Assembly: GCA_001898965.1 (NCBI GenBank)
Contig: MKVW01000009.1
Span: forward strand, 842,853-906,852
Length of the DNA stretch: 64,000 nucleotides
Reading direction: 5' to 3'
Source of the DNA: Rhizobiales bacterium 62-17
Lineage (GTDB): Bacteria; Pseudomonadota; Alphaproteobacteria; Rhizobiales; Beijerinckiaceae
In this document: positions 28,493 to 36,626 of the stretch, one piece after another
Layout: each line of letters starts with the position of its first letter
Position numbering within the stretch: the stretch's first letter is position 1
The notes under the pieces: model-generated
Database searches by the model: none
Seen by the model: the letters and a program-made list of their open reading frames with translations, nothing else
What the model was told of the DNA's origin: nothing
Position numbers and translations under genes: made by a program

Positions 28493-29432
28493 GTTTCGAG
28501 CGGAGCCTGGCACGGGTGAGGCTCGGCGCCTCGCCGAACTTGGCGCGATAGGCGCGCGAGAAATGGGCGGAATCGCTCAAGCCGCTGTCGAGCGCGATGG
28601 CGGTGAGGGATTGGCCCGCGTCCTTTTCCATTTGTGCGCGTGCATGATTGAGCCGCAAGTCGAGCAGGAACTGGGAAAAGCTCTGCCGCTCTTGCGCGAA
28701 CAGCCGATAGAGCGAGCGCACCGAAATCCCGAACGACCGCGCAAGCATCGCCGGGTTGAGGCTTTCGTCGGAAAGCCTGGCGCGCATTTCCATCTGAATA
28801 TCGGCCAGGGTCAGCCGGTTTGTCGAGGCTAGCGGCGCGCGTTGATCGGGCACCGTCCGTAGCAGATGCGACAGCGCCTGCATCATCAAAGTGCAGTCCT
28901 GGTCCGACCAGTCGCAGGTCAGATCGGTCAGCCGCAAGAGCGCCTCACGCGCCACCTGCGCGGCACCCGCCTCGCACCGGATGATGTGCGGCGCGTCGTT
29001 CCGCGTGCCCGCGCCCAAGTCAAGGAAGGTGCGCGGCACCAGGATCAAGCGGCGTTCGATGAGATCGGGAAATTGAAGATTGAACGGCTTGTTGCTGTCG
29101 ACCACGGCGATCTGGCCCGGTACGAGCCGCAGTCGGGTGTCGCCTTGTTCGATGAAAGAGACGCCGCGCAACTGCAGTCCGATCATGAGATGGCCGTCGC
29201 CGCCGCGGGCTTGCGTCGTCGTTCGATTGATCTGATGCGGCTGCGAGCGGAACGAGACGAAGCGGGCCTTGTCGATCGAACGGCTCGCCAGGAACCCGTC
29301 GAAGCACGCCTTGGTGGCCGGCTTCATCGATGCGTCGATCACGCCGCGAACGACGACATCGGACCAGTAGTCGATCTTACTGCCGCTGGCTCTTGCCGTG
29401 TCCCAGGATTGCCAATGCGTTCGGCCGTTCAT
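28479..29432 (-). CDS. AraC family transcriptional regulator
   Basis: A 317-residue regulator with an N-terminal AraC-binding-like (AraC_binding_2/cupin) domain and a C-terminal AraC double helix-turn-helix (residues about 215-310: ARLSDESLNPAMLARSFGIS, LRLNHARAQMEKDA, SGLSDSAHFSRAYRAKFGEAPS). Regulators of this subclass (FeaR/AlkS-like layout) often respond to aromatic or other carbon compounds. It converges with the Bug/FAD-oxidase operon and overlaps it by 14 bp, making antisense interference possible. The ligand is unknown. Confidence 0.9.
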   Translation of the reverse strand: MNGRTHWQSWDTARASGSKIDYWSDVVVRGVIDASMKPATKACFDGFLASRSIDKARFVSFRSQPHQINRTTTQARGGDGHLMIGLQLRGVSFIEQGDTRLRLVPGQIAVVDSNKPFNLQFPDLIERRLILVPRTFLDLGAGTRNDAPHIIRCEAGAAQVAREALLRLTDLTCDWSDQDCTLMMQALSHLLRTVPDQRAPLASTNRLTLADIQMEMRARLSDESLNPAMLARSFGISVRSLYRLFAQERQSFSQFLLDLRLNHARAQMEKDAGQSLTAIALDSGLSDSAHFSRAYRAKFGEAPSLTRARLRSKPIRA

Positions 29433-29461
29433 GGCACGAGGCTAGCATGGTGTTTTTCAAA

Positions 29462-29492
29462 CGCCAATCAGGCCGTTTGGCTCTGATTGGCG
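29462..29492 (-). terminator. Probable terminator of the Bug gene at 29.5-30.5 kb
   Basis: Perfect 10-bp arms CGCCAATCAG and CTGATTGGCG around an 11-nt loop, 20 bp after the Bug stop codon in its direction of transcription. On the minus strand it is followed by TTTGAAAAA, a weak T-run. It also separates that gene from the AraC gene, whose start is 30 bp further on. Confidence 0.6.
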
Positions 29493-29512
29493 CTCGCGAT
29501 GGCCAAGAATTT

Positions 29513-30487
29513 TCAGTTCTGCGGGATCTTGGCGAGCTTGACGTAGTCGCCCCATTCCTTGATCGCGGCCTGGAACATGGCGTCGGCCTGTTCCGGCGTG
29601 CGCAGCATCGGGTCGGCACCTGACAGAGCGAGGAATTTCTTCGTGTCGTCTGTGGTGAGAATGTCGCGAAACATCGCGTTGATTTTTTCCAAAATCGGCT
29701 TGGGCGTTTCTTTCTGCACCATCACGCCCCACCAGATGTTGAGATCCATCGGGATGCCGGTTTCCTTCATGGTCGGAACGTCGGGCAGCGATGACAGGCG
29801 GTCGGACGAGCTGACGGCAAGAACGCGCATGCGTCCTTCGCGCACCTGCGCCAAAGCGAAGATCGGATCGTGGAAGGCGAAGTCGAGCTTGCCGTCCTGC
29901 ATTTCGTTGAGCGAATCGGGCGCGTTGCGATAGGAGACCTCGACCGCTTCGATGCCGGTCGCTTGCTTGTAGAGCGCGCCCATGATCGTGCCGGGATTGG
30001 CCGCCGTTGCGTAGGTGGCTTTGGTCCCCTTTTTCTTCATCGCCTCGGTCAATTCCTGCATGGTCTTGTAGGGGCTTTTGGCGTCGACCAAGGCCATGAA
30101 GGCGAGATTGCTGGTGGTGGCGGCGACCGTCAGTGTTTTGCCGACATCGACAGGCGGTTCCTTGAACAGATGCATGGTGGCGGCAACGGTGGTGCCGGCG
30201 AAAGGATAGAGCGTATAGCCGTCCGGCTTCGAGCGGGCGACATAGGTGGTGGCGATATTGCTGTTGGCGCCGACCTTGTTTTCGACGACGACATTCTTGC
30301 CGGTCTTCACACGGATCTTCTCGGCGAAATAGCGCGCGAAAATGTCGGCACCGCTGCCCGGCGGAAAACCGCAGACGACGAGAAAGTTCTGGCTCGGATA
30401 GTCCTGGGCGAAAACACCGGGTGCGATAGCGACGGTGCCGGCCGCGGCCGCGGCGCCTTGCAGAAACTGTTTGCGGGTGATCGTCAT
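29513..30487 (-). CDS. Bug family tripartite transporter receptor
   Basis: A 324-residue periplasmic receptor starting MTITRKQFLQGAAAAAGTVAIAPGVFAQ, a Tat-like signal with a Thr-Arg-Lys motif. Mature motifs DYPSQNFLVVCGFPPGSGADIFARYFAE and VENKVGANSNIATTY place it with the 20.9/22.0 kb pair. GGGAGGGGAAT precedes the ATG at 30487. A long in-frame extension upstream has no ribosome-binding site. It lies 109 bp after the GST gene on the same strand and may be the last gene of the leftward 31-35.6 kb operon or separate. Confidence 0.93.
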   Translation of the reverse strand: MTITRKQFLQGAAAAAGTVAIAPGVFAQDYPSQNFLVVCGFPPGSGADIFARYFAEKIRVKTGKNVVVENKVGANSNIATTYVARSKPDGYTLYPFAGTTVAATMHLFKEPPVDVGKTLTVAATTSNLAFMALVDAKSPYKTMQELTEAMKKKGTKATYATAANPGTIMGALYKQATGIEAVEVSYRNAPDSLNEMQDGKLDFAFHDPIFALAQVREGRMRVLAVSSSDRLSSLPDVPTMKETGIPMDLNIWWGVMVQKETPKPILEKINAMFRDILTTDDTKKFLALSGADPMLRTPEQADAMFQAAIKEWGDYVKLAKIPQN

Positions 30488-30596
30488 ATTCCCCTCCCTT
30501 ATGTCGGCTTTGAAGCGCGCGAAAATAGGCGATCGCGCGCGCTTTGCAAAGTGTTTGAAAACAGAAGCTTCGCGGTGGGCGTCAGCCCGTCTCCGG

Positions 30597-31301
30597 TCAG
30601 GCGCGGGCGAATTCGCCGCGGCCGAACAGGCGGTCCTTGTCGCGCGCCTGCGCTGATTCGCGCACCGACTGGATTTTGCCGATCTTGGCCAGAGCCCGCT
30701 GCACCGCGTCACGCTTCTCGATGGTGGCGAACCAGCGGGCGAGATGCGGCACTTTCTCGCCTGCGCCGGGCGTCGCCATGTAAAGGCGCATCCAGGGCCA
30801 GGTGGAGATGTCGACGATGGAATAGTCGGCCCCGCCGAGATAGGCGCTGCTGCTCAGGCGCTCGTCGATGAGGGTCAGGATGCGCAGCATTTCGGTTCTG
30901 TAGCGCGACAGCGAATAGTCGTGATCCTGCTCTTGCGGTGCGAAGCGCTGGAAGTGAATGAAATTGCCGAAGGCCGGGCCGACACCGGTGAGCTGGATCA
31001 TCAGCCATTGCAGCGCTTCGGTGCGGGCGCGCTTGTCGCTGGGCAGCAGCTTGCCGGTCTTCTCGGCGAGATAGAGCAGAATGGCGCCGGATTCGAAAAT
31101 GGTGATCGGCGTGCCGTCCGGTCCGTCGTGATCGACGATCACCGGGATTTTCCCGTTCGGATTGAGCTTCATGAACTCGGCGGCGAATTGATCGCCTTTC
31201 CAGACGTCGACGAAATGCTCCTTGTAGGGCAGCCCAAGTTCTTCAAGGGCAATGTAAATCTTTTGAACGTTGGGGCTGGTCAGCGCATAGAGATCGATCA
31301 T
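30597..31301 (-). CDS. Glutathione S-transferase family protein (Ure2p/nu-class-like)
   Basis: A 234-residue cytosolic GST. The thioredoxin-like N-domain (IDLYALTSPNVQKIYIALEELGLPY, NPNGKIPVIVD, IFESGAILLYLAEKTG) with the ESGAI glutathione-binding motif is of the Ure2p/YfcG-like type; the helical C-domain follows (LLPSDKRARTEALQWLMIQ). A GGAG lies six bases before the ATG. The ribosome-binding site falls inside an inverted repeat. Possible roles are peroxidation defence, disulfide reduction or, given the neighbouring gentisate-type genes, glutathione-dependent isomerisation; none is proven. Confidence 0.88.
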   Translation of the reverse strand: MIDLYALTSPNVQKIYIALEELGLPYKEHFVDVWKGDQFAAEFMKLNPNGKIPVIVDHDGPDGTPITIFESGAILLYLAEKTGKLLPSDKRARTEALQWLMIQLTGVGPAFGNFIHFQRFAPQEQDHDYSLSRYRTEMLRILTLIDERLSSSAYLGGADYSIVDISTWPWMRLYMATPGAGEKVPHLARWFATIEKRDAVQRALAKIGKIQSVRESAQARDKDRLFGRGEFARA

Positions 31302-31303
31302 GG

Positions 31304-31358
31304 TCCGCTCCGAAGCCAAGGGGTGGGGCGGGGACTATAAGCCCAACACCGGAGCGGA
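31304..31358 (-). promoter_or_regulatory. Inverted repeat covering the GST ribosome-binding site
   Basis: Nine-base arms TCCGCTCCG (31304-31312) and CGGAGCGGA (31350-31358) are perfect inverted copies separated by 37 bases. In the minus-strand transcript the downstream arm contains the GGAG of the GST gene, so the folded form would hide it. This could reduce GST translation relative to the upstream genes. The stem is short and the loop long. Confidence 0.35.
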
Positions 31359-31373
31359 GAAAACGCCTTTTGC

Positions 31374-32342
31374 TCACCAGTCGACGTTGGTGCCGATGTT
31401 CAAACGCGCGGCGTTTTGCAGCGCCAGTTCGGCGGCCGCCAAATCTTCCACCGCCAGGCCAAGCGATTTGAAACAAGTGATTTGATTTTGTGACGTGCGC
31501 CCCGGATGGCGCGCCGTCAGCACGTCGCCCAATTCGGCGCGAATGTGATCGGGGCCGATAAAGCCTTCCTGCACCGCGAAAATATATTCGCCGGATTCAT
31601 TGATCGCCGATTCCCGGCGATCGACGAAAAGCTCCACCGCCTTCATCGTCGGCCCGTCGAGTTCGCGCGCCACCGCCAGGCTCGATCCGACCGCATTGAT
31701 GTGACAGCCGGGCTTCAGCCAGTCCAGTTTCAGGATCGGCTCATAGGAGCCGGTCACCGTGCAGACGATGTCGGCATCGGCAAGACCTTCCTGAATGGTC
31801 GGCGCGAAGCTGCAATGTTTCTCCTCCGCCAGTTGCGCGGCGCGTCCTGGTGAGCGGTTGGCGATGACGATCTCGGCGCTCTCAGGCACGACGACGCGCA
31901 TGGCGTCCACATGAGCGGCGGCCTGCACGCCAGCGCCGATGATCGCCACCTTACGCACGTCGCGCGGCATGAGCGCGGCGGTGGCGACGGCGGTGACGGC
32001 GGCGGTACGGATCGCGGTGATGGACGAGGCATCGACAATGCCGAGCGGGCGTCCGTCATAGCCGTCGTGCAGGATCACCATGCCCTGGTGCGGATCGAGG
32101 CCGCGCGCACCATTGGCGGGCGTCACGCAAATCTCTTTCACCGACCACAGGCGCCGGTCGTCGGCGAGCCGCAGCGCTGGCATGAAGCCCATGCGATTGG
32201 GCTCGCCTTCCGGCCGGGCCTTCAGGCGTAGCGGCAGATAATAGGCGCCATTGGCGAGATCGATCAGCGCCTGTTTCATCGCCACGACGCAATCGGCCAT
32301 AGGCAGCGTGCGAACGACATCGTGATGGGTCAGAATGCGCAT
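31374..32342 (-). CDS. Ornithine cyclodeaminase/mu-crystallin family protein
   Basis: A 322-residue protein with the family's substrate region (LPLRLKARPEGEPNRMGFMPAL) and Rossmann motif VAIIGAGVQAAAHVDAMRVV, then ESAEIVIANRSPGRAAQLAEE and DADIVCTVTG. Members catalyse NAD(P)-dependent deamination/cyclisation or imine (ketimine) reduction; true ornithine specificity is uncommon in such contexts. It is 12 bp after the enamidase-like gene and 72 bp before GST. The substrate is unknown. Confidence 0.88.
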   Translation of the reverse strand: MRILTHHDVVRTLPMADCVVAMKQALIDLANGAYYLPLRLKARPEGEPNRMGFMPALRLADDRRLWSVKEICVTPANGARGLDPHQGMVILHDGYDGRPLGIVDASSITAIRTAAVTAVATAALMPRDVRKVAIIGAGVQAAAHVDAMRVVVPESAEIVIANRSPGRAAQLAEEKHCSFAPTIQEGLADADIVCTVTGSYEPILKLDWLKPGCHINAVGSSLAVARELDGPTMKAVELFVDRRESAINESGEYIFAVQEGFIGPDHIRAELGDVLTARHPGRTSQNQITCFKSLGLAVEDLAAAELALQNAARLNIGTNVDW

Positions 32343-32354
32343 CCGTTCGCCTTC

Positions 32355-33569
32355 TCAATTGCAGTTGAAACGTCCGGCGCCATCGCCATGGCAGGGGCAA
32401 CCTGCCTCAAGCCGGATGGTGTAGCGCGACGGCGGCGTCTGTTCGCTGCGGCCGCTGACAACCGGCTTGCCGTCGATGAAAGCATAGGAAATGCCGGGCA
32501 GGTCGCCATGGGCTATGGCATCGGCCAATGTCGTGCCGGCCGACCCCTCCACCGGGCCGCAGATCAGGAAGTCGGCCGGGGCGCCTTCGCGCAGGAAGCC
32601 GACATCGAGCCCGTGCGCCAGGGCGGTATTGCCGCTCGCGACAGCGATCGCTTCGCCCGGCGTCAGGTCACAGACCGAGGATAGATAGCAAATGTTACGC
32701 AGCATGCCGCGTGGCACCACGCCCGTGCCTCCCGGTGTGTCGGTGCCCAAAGTCATGCGATGCAACTGACCGCGTTCGCGCAGGCGGCGTGCCGCCAGCA
32801 GAGTCGAGCGGTAATTGCCGGACGTGCAGATTTCGAGGGCGAATGTCGTTTCGTCGATCACCCGTTCGAGATCGGCGTCGCTCATCGGGATCGGACCGCC
32901 CGACACATGTGCGGCAATATCGGGCTGCAGCCAGGAGAGGATCTCGAAACCACAGATCTGACTCAGGCCCGAGCGCGAGACGCCGCCGGTGTGCACCTTG
33001 GTGCGGATGCCGCGTTCGCGGCACAGGCGCACATAGCGCTTGGCTTCCTCCGGATTGGTGCCGAGCGGATAGAACAGGAATTTCGCCAGAATGGCGCCGA
33101 CCTTTGCCAGCCGATCGAAATGCGTTTCATTCATGCCCGGCACCAGCAGCACCGTGCCGGCATGCAGTTTCACATTGCTCCAGCGCACGCGACCGGTGGT
33201 CTGGCGTGTTACCTCGGCTAGTGCGGTCACGAGTTCCGGCGTCAGATTGTTATAGTCGAGGCCCGGCGCATGCAGCTCGCCGGCCGAAACCATGGTCGTC
33301 GAGCCGCCGTGCAGATAATTGCCGACCCAGCCGATCGCATCCTGTGTCGGCGTCCATTCGCCCAGCACCGGATGGACATGACCGTCGACGAGGCCGGGCA
33401 GAACGGCGCTGCCCTTGGCGTCGATCACCGCGTCGACCTTGGTATCGGCCGCCACGTTCAATGCGGCGATGCGGCCGTTCTCGACCAGCAGCGAGCGCAC
33501 GTCGGCGGTGGGAGCGGCGATGTCGCCGGTGAAAAATTCGCCGATGTTTTCGACCAGCAGGCGCGTCAA
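32355..33569 (-). CDS. Enamidase-like amidohydrolase
   Basis: A 404-residue amidohydrolase. Metal ligands His64 and His66 (GHVHP) are visible. Many blocks match what I recall of Eubacterium barkeri enamidase of nicotinate fermentation: NIGEFFTGDI, LHGGSTTMVSAGE, VKLHAGTVLLVPG, KVHTGGVSRSG, HVSGGPIPMSDADLERVIDETTFALEI, GTDTPGGTGVVPRGMLRN and GDLPGISYAFIDGKPV. Enamidase opens 6-oxo-tetrahydronicotinate, a cyclic enamide. The last 14 residues hold three Cys (391, 393, 403) that I do not recall in that enzyme. It lies between OCD-like and rhodanese genes. Family strong, substrate inferred only. Confidence 0.8.
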   Translation of the reverse strand: MTRLLVENIGEFFTGDIAAPTADVRSLLVENGRIAALNVAADTKVDAVIDAKGSAVLPGLVDGHVHPVLGEWTPTQDAIGWVGNYLHGGSTTMVSAGELHAPGLDYNNLTPELVTALAEVTRQTTGRVRWSNVKLHAGTVLLVPGMNETHFDRLAKVGAILAKFLFYPLGTNPEEAKRYVRLCRERGIRTKVHTGGVSRSGLSQICGFEILSWLQPDIAAHVSGGPIPMSDADLERVIDETTFALEICTSGNYRSTLLAARRLRERGQLHRMTLGTDTPGGTGVVPRGMLRNICYLSSVCDLTPGEAIAVASGNTALAHGLDVGFLREGAPADFLICGPVEGSAGTTLADAIAHGDLPGISYAFIDGKPVVSGRSEQTPPSRYTIRLEAGCPCHGDGAGRFNCN

Positions 33570-33570
33570 A

Positions 33571-33966
33571 TCATTTTTCCTTTTTCACCACGGCACCGCC
33601 GGCATTCTTCCAGGCGGTGAAACCACCTTCGAGATGGCTGACGTTGGTCATACCCATATCGGTCAAGGTTTTCGCTGCCAAGGCCGAGCGCCAGGCACTG
33701 GCGCAATAGAGAACCAATGTCTTTTTGCCGTCGCCCAGCGCCGGCTTGTAATAGGGGCTCTCGGGATCGACCCAGAATTCCAGCATGCCGCGCGGTGCGC
33801 TCATCGCGCCCTCGATCATGCCGTCGCGCTCCAGCTCGCGCGGGTCGCGGATATCGACGAACTGCACGTCATCCTTGCCGCGCAGCACTTTGGCTTCCTC
33901 CACCGGCACGGTTTTGACCACCGCATTGGCTTCGGCCAGCAGTTGTTTGTAACCCTTCGTCAGCAC
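33571..33966 (-). CDS. Rhodanese-like domain protein
   Basis: A 131-residue single-domain rhodanese with the active-site loop CASAWRS (Cys88) and the conserved FVDIRDPRELERDGMIEGAMSAPRG. It can carry a persulfide and transfer sulfur to acceptors; small single-domain forms are cytoplasmic. The stop is one base before the enamidase-like start and the gene lies 20 bp after MarR, so it is in the same operon. A persulfide role in this pathway is not obvious. Confidence 0.9.
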   Translation of the reverse strand: MLTKGYKQLLAEANAVVKTVPVEEAKVLRGKDDVQFVDIRDPRELERDGMIEGAMSAPRGMLEFWVDPESPYYKPALGDGKKTLVLYCASAWRSALAAKTLTDMGMTNVSHLEGGFTAWKNAGGAVVKKEK

Positions 33967-33986
33967 GGCGTTTCCTCCCGAATATT

Positions 33987-34556
33987 TCAGCGATTGGCGT
34001 TACGTGACGGCACAGCGTCCGGCTTGTCCGCATATTTGCTCGCTGTGCGGCTGCGGCGCGCTGGCGGTGCGACGGGTTCGTCGGCGGGGCCGGTGCGGCT
34101 GACGCCGCGATTGCCGTGCAGCAGTTTGCTGATCAGCGCCTTTAATTTTTTCTGTTCGGCCGGTGTCAGCGGCGCCAGAAGATCGCTCTCCGATTGCCAG
34201 ACGCTGGGGCGCATGGAATCGAGCAGGTTGCGGCCGCGCGGCGTCAGGCGCACGGTGTAGCGGCGTTTGTCGACAGTGTCGCGCGCGCGTTTCAGCATGC
34301 CGCGCTGTTCGAGCTTGTCGACGACGACGCCGAGTGTCGATTTGTCGAGGGCGATCTGCACCGCCAGCGCCGCCTGATCGAGATCGGGATGATCGCGCAC
34401 GGCGATCAGCACCGCATATTGCACCGAGGTGACGCCGAATGAGCCATTGCAGCGCGTGAAATGCGCCACGGCGGTTTGTTGCAGACGCCGCGCCAGATGG
34501 CCGGCGCGATCATGCAGGCCGGTGACGGAATCATAAGCTTCGTTTTTGTCAGCCAT
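33987..34556 (-). CDS. MarR family transcriptional regulator
   Basis: A 189-residue winged-helix regulator: FGVTSVQYAVLIAVRDHPDLDQAALAVQIALDKSTLGVVVDKLEQRGMLKR then the wing DTVDKRRYTVRLTPRGR, and a disordered basic C-terminal tail (PPARRSRTASKYADKPDAV). It is encoded inside the leftward operon, 5 bp after the LLM gene. The perfect palindrome at 35645-35671 is the likely binding site, controlling both the leftward operon and the rightward gentisate-type operon. Confidence 0.88.
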   Translation of the reverse strand: MADKNEAYDSVTGLHDRAGHLARRLQQTAVAHFTRCNGSFGVTSVQYAVLIAVRDHPDLDQAALAVQIALDKSTLGVVVDKLEQRGMLKRARDTVDKRRYTVRLTPRGRNLLDSMRPSVWQSESDLLAPLTPAEQKKLKALISKLLHGNRGVSRTGPADEPVAPPARRSRTASKYADKPDAVPSRNANR

Positions 34557-34561
34557 TTTGG

Positions 34562-35623
34562 TTAGCCACGTTTGGGCCTAAACGGCATGACTTCCTTGGC
34601 GAACAGGTTCATCGAGGCGATGGCCTTGTCATAGGGCAGCATATTGAAGCCGATCTGCAACGAGGCATGCTCGAACGGGCCGAACTCGTCGAAAAGCCCG
34701 GCCACCGTCTCGCGCAACTCCTGCGGCGAGCCGATCCAGGCGGATTTGCCCTCGATCTGATTTTCCATGTTGGTCGCCTTCAACTTGTTCATGATGTTGG
34801 CATAACCAGGATAATCATCAGAACTCGTGCCGGAAAGCCAGTCCGACGCGGCATCGACAAGAGAGTGGAAATAACCCTCGATAAAAGGTTTGGCCGTGGC
34901 GCGGGCCTGATCGCCATCCGGCTCGCAATACATGTGGAAGGCGAGCATGACCTCGCCGTCGCCCGGGTGGCCGGCGGCGCGCCAGGCATCGCGGTAGATC
35001 TTGGTCAGTTCGCGCATGCGCCCGCCGGCGATCGGGATCGCCATGATCGAAAAGCCGTTCTGGCCGGCATATTCGAAGCTTTCCGGCGTGTTGAGCGCCG
35101 CAACGTAGAATTTCGGCCGTGGTGTCTGGGTCGGGCGCGGCAGCGAGGTGGTGTTTTCGATGGTGAGGAATTCGCCCTTGTCGTTGACCACGTCTTCGCG
35201 CAGCAGAAGATCGATCTGGCGGATGCCTTCGCGGAAGCGGCGCACGGATTCGTTGGGCGAAATGCCGAAGCGGCGGAATTCATGCGGCAGGAAGGCGCGG
35301 GCGAAGCCGATATCGACGCGGCCGTTCGACAAGGCATCGGCCATGGCGATTTCGCCGGCCATCTTCAGCGGATTGCTGAACACCGGCAGGAGTGCGCCGG
35401 TGATGAGGCGCATCTTGCGTGTTCTTTGAGCAAGCGATGCCAGGAAAAGCAGCGGATTGGGGCTGTAGCCGCCGTAGTAATGGAAATAGTGCTCAACCAT
35501 CCGGCCATGGGTGAAGCCCAGGCTTTCGGCCTGTTCGGCAATGTTCAAGCATTCCTCGAAATAGCGGGCTGCTGACTTTTCCTCGGGCTTCACGTCCGGA
35601 AAGAATTGAACGCCGTATTCCAT
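34562..35623 (-). CDS. LLM class flavin-dependent oxidoreductase
   Basis: About 353 residues of the bacterial luciferase-like (TIM-barrel) monooxygenase family. It shows HGRMVEHYFHYYGGYSPNPLLFLA, TRKMRLITGALLPVFSNPLKMAGEIAMADALSNGRVDIGFARAFLPHEF and PRPKFYVAAL. These FMNH2-dependent enzymes need a flavin reductase, not seen nearby, and oxygenate alkanesulfonates, heterocycles or similar. The second ATG (35623) is chosen because GGAGG lies six bases before it and abuts the first. It is the promoter-proximal gene of the leftward operon. Confidence 0.9.
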   Translation of the reverse strand: MEYGVQFFPDVKPEEKSAARYFEECLNIAEQAESLGFTHGRMVEHYFHYYGGYSPNPLLFLASLAQRTRKMRLITGALLPVFSNPLKMAGEIAMADALSNGRVDIGFARAFLPHEFRRFGISPNESVRRFREGIRQIDLLLREDVVNDKGEFLTIENTTSLPRPTQTPRPKFYVAALNTPESFEYAGQNGFSIMAIPIAGGRMRELTKIYRDAWRAAGHPGDGEVMLAFHMYCEPDGDQARATAKPFIEGYFHSLVDAASDWLSGTSSDDYPGYANIMNKLKATNMENQIEGKSAWIGSPQELRETVAGLFDEFGPFEHASLQIGFNMLPYDKAIASMNLFAKEVMPFRPKRG

Positions 35624-35644
35624 CGCCATCCTCCGCCAAACAAG

Positions 35645-35671
35645 TGCGTATACTCACGATCAGTATACGCA
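35645..35671. promoter_or_regulatory. Perfect 10-7-10 palindrome, candidate MarR operator of two divergent operons
   Basis: TGCGTATACT at 35645-35654 and AGTATACGCA at 35662-35671 are exact inverted copies across a 7-base spacer. It lies 22 bp before the LLM start and about 100 bp before the FAH-family start in a 145-bp divergent gap. The neighbouring MarR protein (33987-34556) is the natural candidate to bind it. The spacing of the arms is slightly over one helical turn per half-site. Confidence 0.75.
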
Positions 35672-35768
35672 TAATTTTTGTTGCGCAAGATTTGTTCCTT
35701 GGTCTAGCATCGCGCAAGCCCTTAAAGGCCGGCCCTCACAGGCTGGGACAGGGCAGGGAGATCCGTGC

Positions 35769-36626
35769 ATGCGCCTTTGTCGATTTGAACCGAACCGGTT
35801 TGGCGTTATCGAAGGAGAGACGGTTGCCGATGTGACCGAACTCGTCCTCGGCAGTTTGCCGCCGCTGGTTTATCCCGTAACCGCAGGCGATCCGGTGATC
35901 GCGGCTCTGCCCAGCCTTCTGCCGAAACTGCGCGAGGCCGCCGCCAAGGCGCCGCGCAAACCTCTCGCCGAAGTCCGTTTGCTCAGCCCGGTCGGCATGC
36001 CCGGCAAGATCATCGGCGCGCCGGCCAACTATATGAAACATGTCGCCGAAGTCGCCGCCGACAAGCAGATCAACCAGGGCGTCGTCGGCAAGACGATCGA
36101 CGATCTCGGTCTGTTTCTGAAAGCTGGCACATCGGTTGTCGGCCCCGCCGAAGGCATTGCGATCCATTTTCCCGACCGCCGCACCGATCACGAAGGCGAG
36201 CTTGTCGCCATCATCGGCAAAGGTGGCAAGAACATTGCTTACGAAAACGCGCTGGACCACGTGTTCGGCTATACCTTGGGTCTCGACATGACCCTGCGTG
36301 GCGCTGAGGATCGCAGCCTGCGCAAGTCGGTCGATAGTTATGCGGTGATGGGCCCTTGGATGGTCACCGCGGATGAAATTGCAGATCCCAATGACGTAAG
36401 GCTCTGGCTCGACGTTAACGGGGAAAAGCGCCAGGATTCGTCGACCAGCTACATGATTTTCAACACGCAGAAGCTGATCGCTTACGCCTCGCGCTTCTAT
36501 ACCCTGCAACCTGGCGATCTCATCATGACCGGCACGCCCGAAGGCGTGGCGCCGGTGGTGCCGGGCGATACGATTGCGCTCACCGTGCCGGAGATCGGCA
36601 CGCTCAGCATCGCGGTGCGCGCCTGA
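35769..36626 (+). CDS. Fumarylacetoacetate hydrolase family protein
   Basis: A 285-residue cytoplasmic hydrolase. The FAH fold is shown by KIIGAPANYMKHVAEV, the metal-binding Glu142-x-Glu144 (DHEGEL), DMTLRGAEDRSLRKSVDSYAVMGPWMVTADEI and ITGTPEGVAPVVPGD-like TGTPEGVAPVVPGDTI. Relatives include fumarylpyruvate hydrolase of the gentisate route and hydrolases/decarboxylases of homoprotocatechuate. The stop overlaps the start of the gentisate-dioxygenase-like gene by one base (TGATG), pointing to fumarylpyruvate or maleylpyruvate as substrate. Confidence 0.9.
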   Translation: MRLCRFEPNRFGVIEGETVADVTELVLGSLPPLVYPVTAGDPVIAALPSLLPKLREAAAKAPRKPLAEVRLLSPVGMPGKIIGAPANYMKHVAEVAADKQINQGVVGKTIDDLGLFLKAGTSVVGPAEGIAIHFPDRRTDHEGELVAIIGKGGKNIAYENALDHVFGYTLGLDMTLRGAEDRSLRKSVDSYAVMGPWMVTADEIADPNDVRLWLDVNGEKRQDSSTSYMIFNTQKLIAYASRFYTLQPGDLIMTGTPEGVAPVVPGDTIALTVPEIGTLSIAVRA

